DNA of 64,000 nt from Pseudomonadota bacterium (lineage in GTDB: Bacteria; Desulfobacterota; Binatia; Binatales; Binataceae), in the NCBI GenBank assembly GCA_021323675.1, contig JAJPKP010000017.1, positions 79,091 to 143,090 of the forward strand. The letters run 5' to 3'. The notes beneath the pieces were generated by a model, which did no database searches, was not told the DNA's origin, and saw only the letters and a program-made list of their open reading frames with translations. A program made the translations under genes and the position numbers. Positions 44,175 to 53,196 of the stretch are shown in pieces (position 1 is the stretch's first letter; each line of letters begins with the position of its first letter).

Positions 44175-44873
44175 TTACGGGTGCAGTTCGCCGATATGGC
44201 GAATCTTGCGATGGTCGACCCAATCGTAACGGCCGTGTTGATCGATCAGAGCGGCTTCGATTCCCGCCGCGCGCGCGCCGACCATGTCGATCGAATAGAT
44301 GTCCCCGGCAAAGCGCGCCTCGGCAGGCGAGACGCCCAAGCGCTCGAGCGCGATGCGAAAAATGCGCGGATCGGGTTTGGCCACTCCGACGACGTGCGAA
44401 TCGATTATCGTGTCAAAGAACGGCGCCAGTCCGAAACGCCTTGCGTCGGCTTCGACCTGCCCCTCGGCGTTGGAAACCACCGCGAGCTTGAACCCCTGCG
44501 ACTTGAGCCGCTCCAGCGCTTCGAAGGTGCCGGGCCGCACGATGCGCCAGAGGGTGGCCTCGCGATGGATTTGCTGGAAGCGCGCTCCGTATTGGAGAAC
44601 TTCCTCGTCGGGAATCCCCGCCGCCCGCATCCATCCGCGAAAGAACTGCTCGTATCCGCTGTTAACGTCGCTTTCCCGATCGCCCATCATGAACCGGTCG
44701 ATCATCGCGCGCCCCTGGTATTCCGCATACTCGAGCGTGAGCGCATCGAGCCTGCGGCCCGGGCGGCTGAATTCCCGCGCCAGCAGTTCGTAGTCGAGAA
44801 AGGCCAGCGTTCCACCGAAGTCGAACAGAAGAGCCTTCACGGGCGACGTGCCGGATTCCTGATACGATGCCAT
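44175..44873 (-). CDS. HAD family hydrolase
   Basis: A 232-residue haloacid-dehalogenase-like protein: KALLFDFGGTLAFLD (motif I with DFGGT, so the second Asp of DxD is Gly), LAVVSNAEGQVEADARRFGLAPFFDTIIDSHVVGVAKPDPRIFRIALERLGV with motif II and III Ser and Lys, and FAGDIYSIDMVGARAAG for motif IV. Loss of the acid/base Asp argues against a classic phosphatase. Substrate unknown. The start codon lies within a 22-bp near-palindrome (44871-44892). Confidence 0.86.
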   Translation of the reverse strand: MASYQESGTSPVKALLFDFGGTLAFLDYELLAREFSRPGRRLDALTLEYAEYQGRAMIDRFMMGDRESDVNSGYEQFFRGWMRAAGIPDEEVLQYGARFQQIHREATLWRIVRPGTFEALERLKSQGFKLAVVSNAEGQVEADARRFGLAPFFDTIIDSHVVGVAKPDPRIFRIALERLGVSPAEARFAGDIYSIDMVGARAAGIEAALIDQHGRYDWVDHRKIRHIGELHP

Positions 44874-44892
44874 CTGAGATCGATCTTAGATG
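44871..44892. promoter_or_regulatory. near-perfect palindrome at the HAD gene start
   Basis: The 22-bp block reads CATCTGAGAT-CGATCTTAGATG and is its own reverse complement apart from one mismatched pair. It overlaps the HAD start codon and lies about 160 bp upstream of ribE. An operator for a divergent pair is possible. Confidence 0.3.
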
Positions 44893-45048
44893 CGCCGAGC
44901 CGCCTTCGCCATAGAAGTGCGAAAAATTCACGATCGAACGGTCGAAGCAGGACCGCCGTAGTTGCCTGACTGCAGACGGAAAAGATAAGATTTTTCTGGA
45001 TTTTTGGTTATCGCATCCTTGGATATCGGCTTGGACGTAAAGGACGTA

Positions 45049-45663
45049 ATGTACACCGGAATAATAGAAGACTTGGGCACCGTCGTTAGCGTCAAACCGG
45101 TTCCAAAGGGAGTGGTACTGACGGTCAAAACCGCCCTGCCTCTCGGCCGCGTCAGCATCGGCGATTCGATCTGCTTCAACGGTGTGTGCGTGACGGTCGT
45201 GTCCAAGGCGCGCGGCCGAATTTCCGCGGACCTGTCGGCGGAAACGCTGCGGCGCTCGACGCTGGGAGAACTCAAGCCGGGAGATCGGGTAAACCTGGAG
45301 CGCTGCCTCACCCTGGGCAAGCTTATCAACGGCCATCTGGTTGCCGGCCACGTTGACGGAGTGGCGAAGATCGTGTCGGTCAAGCCCGAGGGAGATTCCA
45401 AGCTGTTCCGCTTCGAGGCGCCCGCGGGAGAAAGCCGCTATCTGGTGGAAAAAGGCTCGGTGGCGCTGGACGGAATCAGCCTGACCTGTTTCGCAATAAA
45501 AGGCCGGCAGTTTTCGGTCGCCCTCATTCCCCACACGCTCAAAGTCACGACGATGGGTCGTAAGCAGCCGGGCGACAAAGTGAATTTCGAAAGCGACATG
45601 CTCGTGAAATACGTCGAGAAGATGCTGGCAGGGCGCGGGCTGGCCGCGGCCGCGGGAGCGTAG
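45049..45663 (+). CDS. ribE: riboflavin synthase, alpha chain
   Basis: A 204-residue two-lobed synthase that converts two lumazines into riboflavin. MYTGIIEDLGTVVSV starts lobe 1, with GDSICFNGVCVTVV and ETLRRSTLGELKPGDRVNLERCLTLGKLINGHLVAGHVDGVAKI; lobe 2 has SRYLVEKGSVALDGISLTCF...FSVALIPHTLKVTTMGRKQPGDKVNFESDMLVKYVE. ATG 45049 follows AAAGGA; the frame upstream is not conserved. No other rib genes or FMN riboswitch seen in the 175-bp leader. Confidence 0.95.
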   Translation: MYTGIIEDLGTVVSVKPVPKGVVLTVKTALPLGRVSIGDSICFNGVCVTVVSKARGRISADLSAETLRRSTLGELKPGDRVNLERCLTLGKLINGHLVAGHVDGVAKIVSVKPEGDSKLFRFEAPAGESRYLVEKGSVALDGISLTCFAIKGRQFSVALIPHTLKVTTMGRKQPGDKVNFESDMLVKYVEKMLAGRGLAAAAGA

Positions 45664-45709
45664 TGACTCGGCGCCTTTCCATCGATCGAGCGGCCGCGGG
45701 AGCCAGGCG

Positions 45710-46171
45710 ATGAGCCTGATGCAAATACCGCGCAAGATCGAATATGCGCTCCGCGCGATGATATACATGGCGGATCGCCCGGGCGGAGTCGCACGCGGCA
45801 CCGAAATCGCGCGGCACGAGCATATTCCCAAGTACTATCTGGAGAAGGTGATTCGCGATCTGATGCGGCGCGGGCTGGTGCAGGCGCGCCGCGGCCCCGG
45901 CGGCGGATATCAGCTCGCGCTCCCCGCCGATCGCATCACCTTCCGCGACATCATCGAGGCCGTCGAAGGACCTATCAAGCTCAACGTATGCACCGACGGT
46001 TCGAGTTCGTGCGCGCTGCAACCGACCTGCCGGATGTATCGGGTGTGGGAAAAGGGGCAGCGCGTTCTGCTGGAGGTATTCTCGGATACCTCGCTCGCCG
46101 AAATTGCGTCGTCAAAAACTCCGGCAGACACCTTCGCCGCCGCCACCGAGCCCGTCGCTCTAAAGCAATAA
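45710..46171 (+). CDS. Rrf2 family transcriptional regulator with cysteine cluster
   Basis: A 153-residue winged-helix regulator: KIEYALRAMIYMADRPGG, GTEIARHEHIPKYYLEKVIRDLMRRGLVQARRGPGGGYQLALP. Three Cys, C94, C101 and C107, sit where IscR/NsrR bind an iron-sulphur cluster (spacing x6 and x5, against x5 and x5 in IscR). It probably senses NO or iron-sulphur status. No isc or nitrite genes are adjacent; its targets are unknown. Starts 46 bp after ribE. Confidence 0.9.
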   Translation: MSLMQIPRKIEYALRAMIYMADRPGGVARGTEIARHEHIPKYYLEKVIRDLMRRGLVQARRGPGGGYQLALPADRITFRDIIEAVEGPIKLNVCTDGSSSCALQPTCRMYRVWEKGQRVLLEVFSDTSLAEIASSKTPADTFAAATEPVALKQ

Positions 46172-46215
46172 GTGTCGCACGCGGTGAATCCACATCGAAG
46201 GCCGGACTGCCCGCG

Positions 46216-47391
46216 GTGAACGACGCTTCTTCCTTTCATCCAGGCGGCTTCGGGGAGCCGCCGCGGACGCGGAGCTTCTCGGAGAAGAGCTTCTATCTCG
46301 AGGAGTTCTACGGAAAGAGCCTCCTCTTCGCGTTCGTGCCTCCGGCGGGGAACCGGATCAGCGATTTCAATTCGCTGATGCAGACCTTGCGGCAGCTCAA
46401 GCGCAACCAGACACGATGCATCGTGATCGTGTCGCCGAGCGCGCTTTCCAAGCTCTCGCGCAGGATGGGACGGATGGCGCCGAAGGGTCCGGTTCCCGTC
46501 TTCAACCCATCGCTCGGCGTGCGGTCGCGGCCGTATCCGCCCGACAGCGCCGTGGCGCAAATCTGGGAGGGGCTGCGCGCCGGTTCGACGGTAGTCGCCT
46601 CGACCAACGACGATGATCCGGACGATCTGGTCGTATTCGCTCAGGAACTGGCGAGCCGCCTCAGAGTCTTCAAGCTGATTTTTCTCGATCGCCAGGACGG
46701 ACTGGTGAATCGAAAAGGCCAGCGGCTTTCGTTTCTCGAAAGCAAGCGCATTCCGCAGGCGCTCAACTCGACGCGATCGCGGGTTCGCCGCGCGATAATC
46801 CGCTCCGCGGCGCGCGCGCTCAGAAACGGCGTGGGATCGGTGAACCTGGTCGCACCGCGCGACGTGTACGAGGAGCTGTTCAGCTTCGTCGGGGCGGGCA
46901 CGCTGTTCACCGAAACCCCTTACGGAAACGTGCAGCCAATTTCGATCGATGACTTCCAGGAAGTCGAAGCGCTGATCCTGCGCGGGCAGGACGAAGGGTT
47001 TCTGCTACCGCGCAGCTCCGAGCAAATCGCGAGGCTTTTGCCCTCGTGCTTCGGTTACCGGGTAGGCGACGAGCATCTTGCGGGAATCTGCGCGCTGTTG
47101 ACCGATCCTTACCGGCGCGAGCGCGCCGGCGAGATCACCGCCCTTTACACCCTGACCCGTTTCCAGGGCGAAGGCGTCGCGGTCGAGCTGGTCAAGGAAG
47201 TCGTGAACGAAGCGCGGGCGCGGATGCTGCGCTATGTCTTCGCATGCACCAGCGAGGAACGCGCGGCGCGTTTTTTCAGCCGCCTCGGTTTTCGCCGGGT
47301 AAGCGCCAAAGACGTGCCGGCCTCCAAATGGCGCGGCTACGATCCCAACCGTATCGCGCGACTGAGCATCTTCCGGTACGAATTGGACTGA
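46216..47391 (+). CDS. N-acetylglutamate synthase-like protein (kinase-like domain plus GNAT)
   Basis: A 391-residue protein. Residues about 20-215 resemble the amino-acid-kinase-like half of ArgA (FYGKSLLFAFVPPAGNRISDFNSLMQTLRQLKRNQTRCIVIVSP...KLIFLDRQDGLV). Residues about 240-390 are a GNAT domain (QPISIDDFQEVEALILRGQDEGFLLPRSSEQIARLLPSCFGYRVGDEHLAGICAL...LTRFQGEGVAVELVKEVVNEARARMLRYVFACTSEERAARFFSRLGFRRVSAKDVP). The layout matches ArgA, the first arginine step. GTG 46216 chosen to avoid overlapping the rrf2 gene. No other arg genes here. Confidence 0.78.
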   Translation: MNDASSFHPGGFGEPPRTRSFSEKSFYLEEFYGKSLLFAFVPPAGNRISDFNSLMQTLRQLKRNQTRCIVIVSPSALSKLSRRMGRMAPKGPVPVFNPSLGVRSRPYPPDSAVAQIWEGLRAGSTVVASTNDDDPDDLVVFAQELASRLRVFKLIFLDRQDGLVNRKGQRLSFLESKRIPQALNSTRSRVRRAIIRSAARALRNGVGSVNLVAPRDVYEELFSFVGAGTLFTETPYGNVQPISIDDFQEVEALILRGQDEGFLLPRSSEQIARLLPSCFGYRVGDEHLAGICALLTDPYRRERAGEITALYTLTRFQGEGVAVELVKEVVNEARARMLRYVFACTSEERAARFFSRLGFRRVSAKDVPASKWRGYDPNRIARLSIFRYELD

Positions 47392-47454
47392 ACGCCGGTT
47401 ATGAATCCGACAGTCAGCGATGTCGTTTCGAAAGCGGCGCGGTGGTAATCGCCC

Positions 47455-49224
47455 GTGTGCGGAATTGCAGGCGTGATGATGTCCAACGGCCGCGCGGTCG
47501 ATCCGGCGGTGATGGACAAGCTCGGGGCCGCGCTCGCGCATCGCGGCCCCGACGGCGCCGGCCGCTACCTCGGCGGCGAAGCCGGGCTTCTGAACACGCG
47601 GCTTGCGATTATCGATCTGGAAACCGGCGGCCAGCCGCTCTACGACGACCGGGGCGCCGTGCTCGTGGCCAACGGCGAAGTTTACAACGATCCCGAGCTG
47701 CGCCGGCAGATGCCGGACGCGCGCTTTCGCACCGGATCGGACTGCGAATCTCCGCTGCATCTCTATCGGCGCAAGGGCCTCGATTTCGTCGATGATCTGC
47801 GCGGGATGTACGCAATCGCGATCCACGACCCGGCCGCATCGCGGATGGTGCTGGCGCGCGATCCGTTCGGGATCAAGCCGCTCTATTACGTCGAAGCGCC
47901 GGGATACTTCGCGTTCGCATCGGAGCCGCGCGCTCTGATTGCGGCGGGCCTGGCCGAACGAAAGATTCGCCCGCAGGCGCGCGCTGAACTCCTGCAGCTC
48001 AAGTTCACGACCGGCGCCGACACGATTTTTTCGCGGATTCGGCGCGCGCTGCCGGGCGAAACGCTCGTGATCGCGGACGGGAAGATCGTCGAGCGCCGCC
48101 GCCGCCGCGCGCTCCCCGGCGGTGGGCCGCGCGCCATCGGCCCCGACGACGCGATGCGGCAGCTTGATGCGATCCTGCGCGACAGCGTCGCCCATCACCT
48201 GCGGTCCGACGTTCCCTACGGACTGTTCCTGTCGGGCGGAATCGATTCGTCAACGCTGGCCGGCTTGATGGCGCGGATGTCATCCAACCCGGTAATCGCA
48301 CTGACCGCGGGCTTTCGCGACAGCAAGGTGCCCGACGAAAGCATCGATGCGCGCCGGGTCGCGCGCGCGGTCGGCGCCGATCATCATATCGTCGAGATGA
48401 CCGCGGAATACTTCTGGAACAACGCTCCGCGCATCGCGGACGCCCTCGACGATCCGACTACCGACGCCGCCACCATCCCGACCTTCGCGCTCGCCGAAGC
48501 GGCGAGAAATCGCGTCAAGGTGGTGCTGAGCGGCGAAGGCGGCGACGAGATGTTCTGCGGCTACAGCCGCTATCGGCGCGCGCGATGGCTTGGCGGAATG
48601 TTCACCAGACATGCCCGCACTCGCGGCGAGCTGGACGCGCTGGGAACGACGAACGGGGCGCTCAGGGGATGGCGCGACGGATTGAACGAAGTCGAACGCG
48701 AAGAGGCCGCAAGCGGACGCACCTTTATTCAGCAACTGCAGGCGGTCGATTGCGCCGAATGGCTGCCCAACGACTTGCTCATCAAGCTGGACCGATGCCT
48801 GATGGCGAACGGCATCGAGGGCCGCACGCCGTTCCTCGATCCCGTCGTGGCTGAGTTCGCGATGCGCCTGCCGGACGCGATGAAGGCGACGCGCAGGATG
48901 AGCAAGCGGATTCTTCGCGACTGGCTGGCGGCAAACGTTCCCGCCGCCGAGCCTTACGCGAAAAAGCTCGGCTTCAACCCGCCGATTGGCGAATGGATCG
49001 CCGTGCGAAAATCGCTCGTCGCGGACCTGGTCGCCGAAGCGCCCGGAATTGCCGAAGCATTCTCGCGGGCGGATGTCGATCGCGTGTTCGCGGATCCCGA
49101 AACGAATCATCAGGCCGCATGGAGCATGTTGTTCTACGCGCTCTGGCACAGCCGCCATATCCTTGGAGTTTCCTCCGGCGGCAACGTGCAGGATGTTCTC
49201 ACCGCGGCTCGAGCCTATGCCTGA
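47455..49224 (+). CDS. asnB: asparagine synthase (glutamine-hydrolysing)
   Basis: A 589-residue class II glutamine amidotransferase. After processing, Cys2 of MCGIAGVMM is the glutaminase nucleophile; DGAGRYLGGEAGLLNTRLAIID and VANGEVYND follow. The synthetase half has the ATP pyrophosphatase loop LFLSGGIDSSTLAGLM (about 257-272), VVLSGEGGDEMFCGYSRYRRARW and GIEGRTPFLDPVVAEFAMRLP. GTG start at 47455. Overlaps the GT39 gene by eight bp, so it may serve a sugar- or cell-surface-modifying operon rather than bulk Asn supply. Confidence 0.93.
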   Translation: MCGIAGVMMSNGRAVDPAVMDKLGAALAHRGPDGAGRYLGGEAGLLNTRLAIIDLETGGQPLYDDRGAVLVANGEVYNDPELRRQMPDARFRTGSDCESPLHLYRRKGLDFVDDLRGMYAIAIHDPAASRMVLARDPFGIKPLYYVEAPGYFAFASEPRALIAAGLAERKIRPQARAELLQLKFTTGADTIFSRIRRALPGETLVIADGKIVERRRRRALPGGGPRAIGPDDAMRQLDAILRDSVAHHLRSDVPYGLFLSGGIDSSTLAGLMARMSSNPVIALTAGFRDSKVPDESIDARRVARAVGADHHIVEMTAEYFWNNAPRIADALDDPTTDAATIPTFALAEAARNRVKVVLSGEGGDEMFCGYSRYRRARWLGGMFTRHARTRGELDALGTTNGALRGWRDGLNEVEREEAASGRTFIQQLQAVDCAEWLPNDLLIKLDRCLMANGIEGRTPFLDPVVAEFAMRLPDAMKATRRMSKRILRDWLAANVPAAEPYAKKLGFNPPIGEWIAVRKSLVADLVAEAPGIAEAFSRADVDRVFADPETNHQAAWSMLFYALWHSRHILGVSSGGNVQDVLTAARAYA

Positions 49225-50854
49225 GATGACCCCGCAGGCCGTACCGATGTCCCGGCGAACCGCCGCTGTTCTGTGCGCCGGAATCGCGATCGTCATCGCC
49301 ACCCTGGTTTTTCATCGCCTCGGCGCAAGCGACATCTGCAGCGGCGACGAAGCCGTCGAGGCGGTGTTCGTACAGCGGATGGTCGAGCACGACGAGATGC
49401 TCTTTCCGGTCGAGAATGGAAGACAGCCGATGTACAAGCCGCCGCTGTTTCATTGGACCGCGGCGGCGATCGACAAGATCGCGGGAATCGACAAGGTAAC
49501 GGCGCGAAACGTTCGCGCCATTTCGGGAATTTATGCGCTGGCCGGGGCGATTGCCACGATGGCGGTGGCGGGCGTGCTGCTGGGCGGCGAAGGTGCGGTC
49601 TTCGCCGGCCTCGCGCTGGCGGGATCGTATCAGTACATCAGCCAGGGCCGCTTCGCGCGCGTCGACATGACCTTGTGCTTCTTCGAGGCGATGGCGCTGT
49701 TCGCGTTCGTATGGTGGATGCCGGCGCGCGCGGATGCCTCGGGACAAGAGGCGCTCACACGACGCATGCGCCTTTATGCGCTCGCGGTCGCGATGGGGCT
49801 CGCGGTGCTCGCCAAGGGTCCGGTGGGCGCGCTGCTGCCGGGCGCGGCGATGCTGGCGTTTATGGTGTACGACCGGCGCTTGCGCCAGATTCCGGCGCTG
49901 CTCGAGCCGGGGCCGCTGCTCATCGGAGCCACGATCGCGTCCAGCTGGTACGCGGCCTGCTACCTGGGCGGAAAATTCGGATTCCTGGATCGGCAAATCG
50001 GCAAGGAGAATGTCGGGCGGTTTTTCGGCACGCTCGGCACGATGTCGCCGCTGTACTATGTGAAGCCGATCCTGCTGAATTCCGCGCCGTTCAGCCTGCT
50101 GGTTCCGCTCGCCGCAGCGATAGCGCTGTGGCCGGTGCGCCCCAACGCGGCGGGGCCAGGAGCTGGCGGCATCGAGCCGCCGCCCATTGGCGATCGCGCG
50201 CGGGCGTCCATCCGGCTGTTCGCGATTTTCTGGATCGTAACGGTCGTGTTTTTCAATCTGGCCGCCTACAAGCGCCGCAACTACCTGCTTCCGCTGTGGC
50301 CGGCCAATGCGATCCTGATTGCGTGGCTGGTCGCGTGGATCGCCGCGCGCTTTCGCGGCCGCGCGGTCAAATGGGCGTACGCCGCAATCTGCGCGGGACT
50401 AATCGTTTTCAACTTCTTCTACATTCCGCGCAAGGAAGCGCGCGACTGCGCCGATACCACTTACCGGCCCGCGGCGGAGGAAATCCTGCAGGTCGCCGGA
50501 AAAAACGAGCCGCTCTACACCTATGGTTTCGATGAGGAACTGGCGCCGCTGCTTTTCTATCTCGATCGCAACGCGCCCGCGCTGAAGGACAAGCTCGGCA
50601 ACGCGCCGCCCGGGTTCGTGATTGTGCCGCTCAAAGTGTGGAAGGCGCACCAGAGCGAGGCGCTCGATTTAACCCCCGTGCTGACCAGCGACCACGGCCG
50701 GCGCAGGCTGGTGCTGCTGCGCCGCGGCAAGACCTATGCGCGGGCGCGAGCGGCAAACCCGGCCGATTCGGCCCGGATGAATCGTCCGGTCATACTTGAG
50801 GATACCGGAAGCACGCGACCAGGTGATCGTTCACCATCCCGACCGCCTGCATGA
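49217..50854 (+). CDS. GT39/ArnT-like membrane glycosyltransferase
   Basis: A 545-residue protein with about 11 membrane helices and the loop motif GASDICSGDEAVEAVFVQRMVEHDEMLFPVENGRQPMYKPPLFHWTAAAI typical of polyprenyl-phosphate-sugar transferases (PMT/ArnT, family GT39/83). Such enzymes transfer a sugar from a lipid carrier to lipid A or protein outside the membrane. ATG 49217 overlaps asnB. Its last 65 bp overlap the convergent tag gene; the final 20 residues are Arg/Pro/Ser rich and look like read-through to the next stop. Confidence 0.85.
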   Translation: MPEMTPQAVPMSRRTAAVLCAGIAIVIATLVFHRLGASDICSGDEAVEAVFVQRMVEHDEMLFPVENGRQPMYKPPLFHWTAAAIDKIAGIDKVTARNVRAISGIYALAGAIATMAVAGVLLGGEGAVFAGLALAGSYQYISQGRFARVDMTLCFFEAMALFAFVWWMPARADASGQEALTRRMRLYALAVAMGLAVLAKGPVGALLPGAAMLAFMVYDRRLRQIPALLEPGPLLIGATIASSWYAACYLGGKFGFLDRQIGKENVGRFFGTLGTMSPLYYVKPILLNSAPFSLLVPLAAAIALWPVRPNAAGPGAGGIEPPPIGDRARASIRLFAIFWIVTVVFFNLAAYKRRNYLLPLWPANAILIAWLVAWIAARFRGRAVKWAYAAICAGLIVFNFFYIPRKEARDCADTTYRPAAEEILQVAGKNEPLYTYGFDEELAPLLFYLDRNAPALKDKLGNAPPGFVIVPLKVWKAHQSEALDLTPVLTSDHGRRRLVLLRRGKTYARARAANPADSARMNRPVILEDTGSTRPGDRSPSRPPA

Positions 50855-51353
50855 AGGCATAACAGATAGTTGATCCAACGAAGCGGAAGCCGCGCTTTCG
50901 CAGATCCTTGCTCATCGCATCGGACTGCGAGGTCGCGGCCGGCACCTGGCGCATCTCGCGCCACCGGTTGCGCTTCGGCGTCCCGCCGACGAACTGCCAG
51001 ACGTAGGAATCGAACGAGCCGAATTCCTTTTGCACCGCCATAAACGCCTTCGCGTTGGCGACCGAAGCTTCGATCTTGAGCCGATTGCGCACGATTCCCG
51101 GATTGCGAAGCAGCGCCGCCATCTCGCGCCGTCCGTACGCGGCGACCTTGCGCGGATCGAACCGGTCATACGCGGCGCGGTAATTGCCGCGCTTGCGCAG
51201 AATCGTGTCCCAGCTAAGTCCCGCCTGCGCGCCTTCGAGGATCAGAAACTCGAACAGGCCGCGATCGTCGTGAAGCGGCACGCCCCACTCGCGATCGTGG
51301 TACTCGATCTCGAGGTCGTTGGTCGCCCACGGGCATCGTACTCGCTCGTCCAT
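50790..51353 (-). CDS. tag: DNA-3-methyladenine glycosylase I
   Basis: A 187-residue HhH base-excision glycosylase. It has RCPWATNDLEIEYHDREWGVPLHDD with the N-terminal Cys and His zinc ligands, FEFLILEGAQAGLSWDTILRKRGNYRAAYDRFDP, and VGMVNDHLVACFR with the C-terminal His and Cys ligands. Length matches Escherichia Tag (187). Removes 3-methyladenine from alkylated DNA. Tail-to-tail overlap with the GT39 gene. Confidence 0.95.
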   Translation of the reverse strand: MDERVRCPWATNDLEIEYHDREWGVPLHDDRGLFEFLILEGAQAGLSWDTILRKRGNYRAAYDRFDPRKVAAYGRREMAALLRNPGIVRNRLKIEASVANAKAFMAVQKEFGSFDSYVWQFVGGTPKRNRWREMRQVPAATSQSDAMSKDLRKRGFRFVGSTICYAFMQAVGMVNDHLVACFRYPQV

Positions 51354-51380
51354 CAGAGTGATCGGCCGCGCTTGCCCGCG

Positions 51381-52289
51381 CTATGCGTGGGCCGATGCGG
51401 CGGCGCGCGACAGGCCCATCAGGGTGGATGCGAGCGCGGTCAGATCGTTGTCGTCGTAGTAGTCGAGCTCGATGCGGCCGGGGCTCTTGCCGCGGCGTTT
51501 CACGATGCGCACCTTGCGCTTGAGCGCGCGCTGAAGCCCTTCCGCGAGCGCGTTCAGATTGGGATCGCCGGGCTGCACCGTGCGCGCGGCCGCGCCCAAT
51601 CGCGCCTGGCGATGCGCGCTGGCGAGCGCCTCCGCACCGCGCGCGGTGACTCCCCGCTCGACGATCCCGCGGGCGGCGGCGAGCTGCGCTTCGGCCGAGC
51701 CGAGCGCGAGCAGAGGCCGCGCCTGACCCGCGGTCAACTGTCCGTTTTCGATCATCTCCAGCACGGCCGGGGGCAGGTCGAGGAGCCGGATGGCGTTGCT
51801 GACGAAGGGGCGGCTTTTGCCGATTCGCGCCGCGATCTGGTCGTGGCTCTGGCCGAAGTCGCGATGAAGCCGGGCGAGCGCGCGGCCCTCCTCGACCGCG
51901 TTCAATTCCTCGCGCGCAAGATTCTCCACCAGGGCCATTTCGAGTGCGCCGCGATCGTCCAGCTCGCGCAGGATGACCGGAACGCGGTCGAGTCCGGCCA
52001 GCTTTGCTGCGCGCAGCCGGCGTTCGCCCGCGATAAGCTCGTAGCTATGCGCGCTCGAAACGCCCCCGCCGTAAAAGCGCACGATCAGCGGTTCGATGAC
52101 GCCCTGGCTTTTGATCGCGGCGGCGAGTTCCGCAAGCCGATCCTGATCGAAATGCGTGCGCGGCTGGAACGGACCCGGCGCAATTTCCTCCAGGCGCACA
52201 TACAGCACCTGTCCGGTCTCCGCCTGAACGGGTGCGACCGTGCTTTCGATCAGCGCATCAAGTCCGCGTCCCAACGGTTTTCGCATCAT
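51381..52289 (-). CDS. parB: chromosome partitioning protein ParB
   Basis: A 302-residue ParB/Spo0J. The N-terminal CTP-binding domain includes ELIAGERRLRAAKLAGLDRVPVIL; the central HTH is LHRDFGQSHDQIAARIGKSRPFVSNAIRLLDLPPAVLEMIENGQLTAGQARPLLAL; the C-terminal dimer domain is KRKVRIVKRRGKSPGRIELDYYDDNDLTALASTLMGL. Binds the parS sites at 53170-53185 and 53958-53977. ATG 52289 follows GGAGGAGGAG; the next codon is also ATG. Coupled to parA with a 43-bp gap. Confidence 0.95.
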   Translation of the reverse strand: MMRKPLGRGLDALIESTVAPVQAETGQVLYVRLEEIAPGPFQPRTHFDQDRLAELAAAIKSQGVIEPLIVRFYGGGVSSAHSYELIAGERRLRAAKLAGLDRVPVILRELDDRGALEMALVENLAREELNAVEEGRALARLHRDFGQSHDQIAARIGKSRPFVSNAIRLLDLPPAVLEMIENGQLTAGQARPLLALGSAEAQLAAARGIVERGVTARGAEALASAHRQARLGAAARTVQPGDPNLNALAEGLQRALKRKVRIVKRRGKSPGRIELDYYDDNDLTALASTLMGLSRAAASAHA

Positions 52290-52332
52290 CCGCCTCTCCT
52301 CCTCCAAACGCCGCGCGCATTGGGCGCGCCGA

Positions 52333-53142
52333 TTACCCGGGCGCGGCAAGCGCGCCGTCTTTCTCCATGATTTCCGCCGCGAGGCTTCGATATTTCTCCG
52401 CGCCTGCGGACTTGGCTTCGTACTCAAGAACCGACAGGCCATGGCTCGGGCTCTCCGAGAGCCTGACGCTGCGAGGAATCACGCTGGCAAAGACCTTGTC
52501 GGGAAAATGGCGGCGCACTTCGCTGGCGATTTCGTGCGACAGCCGGTTGCGCGAATCGAACATCGTCAGCACCAGCCCTTCGATTTCGAGCGACGGCCGC
52601 AGCGCGGTTTTTACTTTGCGGATAGTGGCGAGCAGGGAGCTCAGGCCTTCGAGTGCGTAGTATTCGCACTGCATCGGGACGAGGACGGTGTCGGCGGCGA
52701 CGAGGGCATTGAGGGTGAGGATTCCGAGGGAGGGCGGCGTGTCTATTAAAACATAGTTATATTCCAGCGCGACAACTTCCAGCATCGCGCGCAACCGCCG
52801 CTCCCGCCCCTCCATCGCCGCCAGCTCGATCTCCGCCCCGACCAGGTCGCCGCCCGCCGCGGCCAAAAACAGCCCCGGTCGCGCCTCGCGCACAATCTCA
52901 TGCAGCGGTATGCCAACTACCAGTGAATCGTAGATCGTCTTTGAGTTAACGGATGCCTGTGCCTCGTCGTCCCTGACGATGGTCAGGCCGGAGGTGGCAT
53001 TGCCCTGGGGGTCGAGATCGATGAGCAGCACGCGGCGGCCGGCCTCCGCGAGCGCGACGGAGAGATTCACCGCCGTGGTCGTCTTGCCTACGCCGCCCTT
53101 CTGATTGGCTATTGCGATAACCCGCCCCACAACCAACCGCAC
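52333..53142 (-). CDS. parA: chromosome partitioning ATPase ParA (Soj)
   Basis: A 269-residue deviant Walker-type ATPase: IAIANQKGGVGKTTTAVNLSVALAEAGRRVLLIDLDPQGNATSGL, then NYVLIDTPPSLGILTLNALVAADTVLVPMQCEYYALEGLSSLLATI and VLTMFDSRNRLSHEIASEVRRHFPDKVFASVIPRSVRLSESPSHG. Length is that of chromosomal Soj without an N-terminal regulatory domain. GTG start at 53142. A good promoter and parS1 lie upstream (53170-53225), suggesting repression by ParB or ParA. Confidence 0.95.
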   Translation of the reverse strand: MRLVVGRVIAIANQKGGVGKTTTAVNLSVALAEAGRRVLLIDLDPQGNATSGLTIVRDDEAQASVNSKTIYDSLVVGIPLHEIVREARPGLFLAAAGGDLVGAEIELAAMEGRERRLRAMLEVVALEYNYVLIDTPPSLGILTLNALVAADTVLVPMQCEYYALEGLSSLLATIRKVKTALRPSLEIEGLVLTMFDSRNRLSHEIASEVRRHFPDKVFASVIPRSVRLSESPSHGLSVLEYEAKSAGAEKYRSLAAEIMEKDGALAAPG

Positions 53143-53169
53143 CTCATCGCGCCCATCGGAAAGCGCGAA

Positions 53170-53185
53170 CGTTTCACGTGAAACG
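53170..53185. promoter_or_regulatory. parS: parS site 1, upstream of parA
   Basis: CGTTTCACGTGAAACG is a perfect palindrome and matches the near-universal parS consensus TGTTTCACGTGAAACA at all 14 central positions. It lies between parA (start 53142) and the predicted parA -10 box, at about +5 to +21 of the expected transcript. ParB loading there would also block or tune parAB transcription. Confidence 0.95.
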
Positions 53186-53196
53186 CTGCTTCAACT

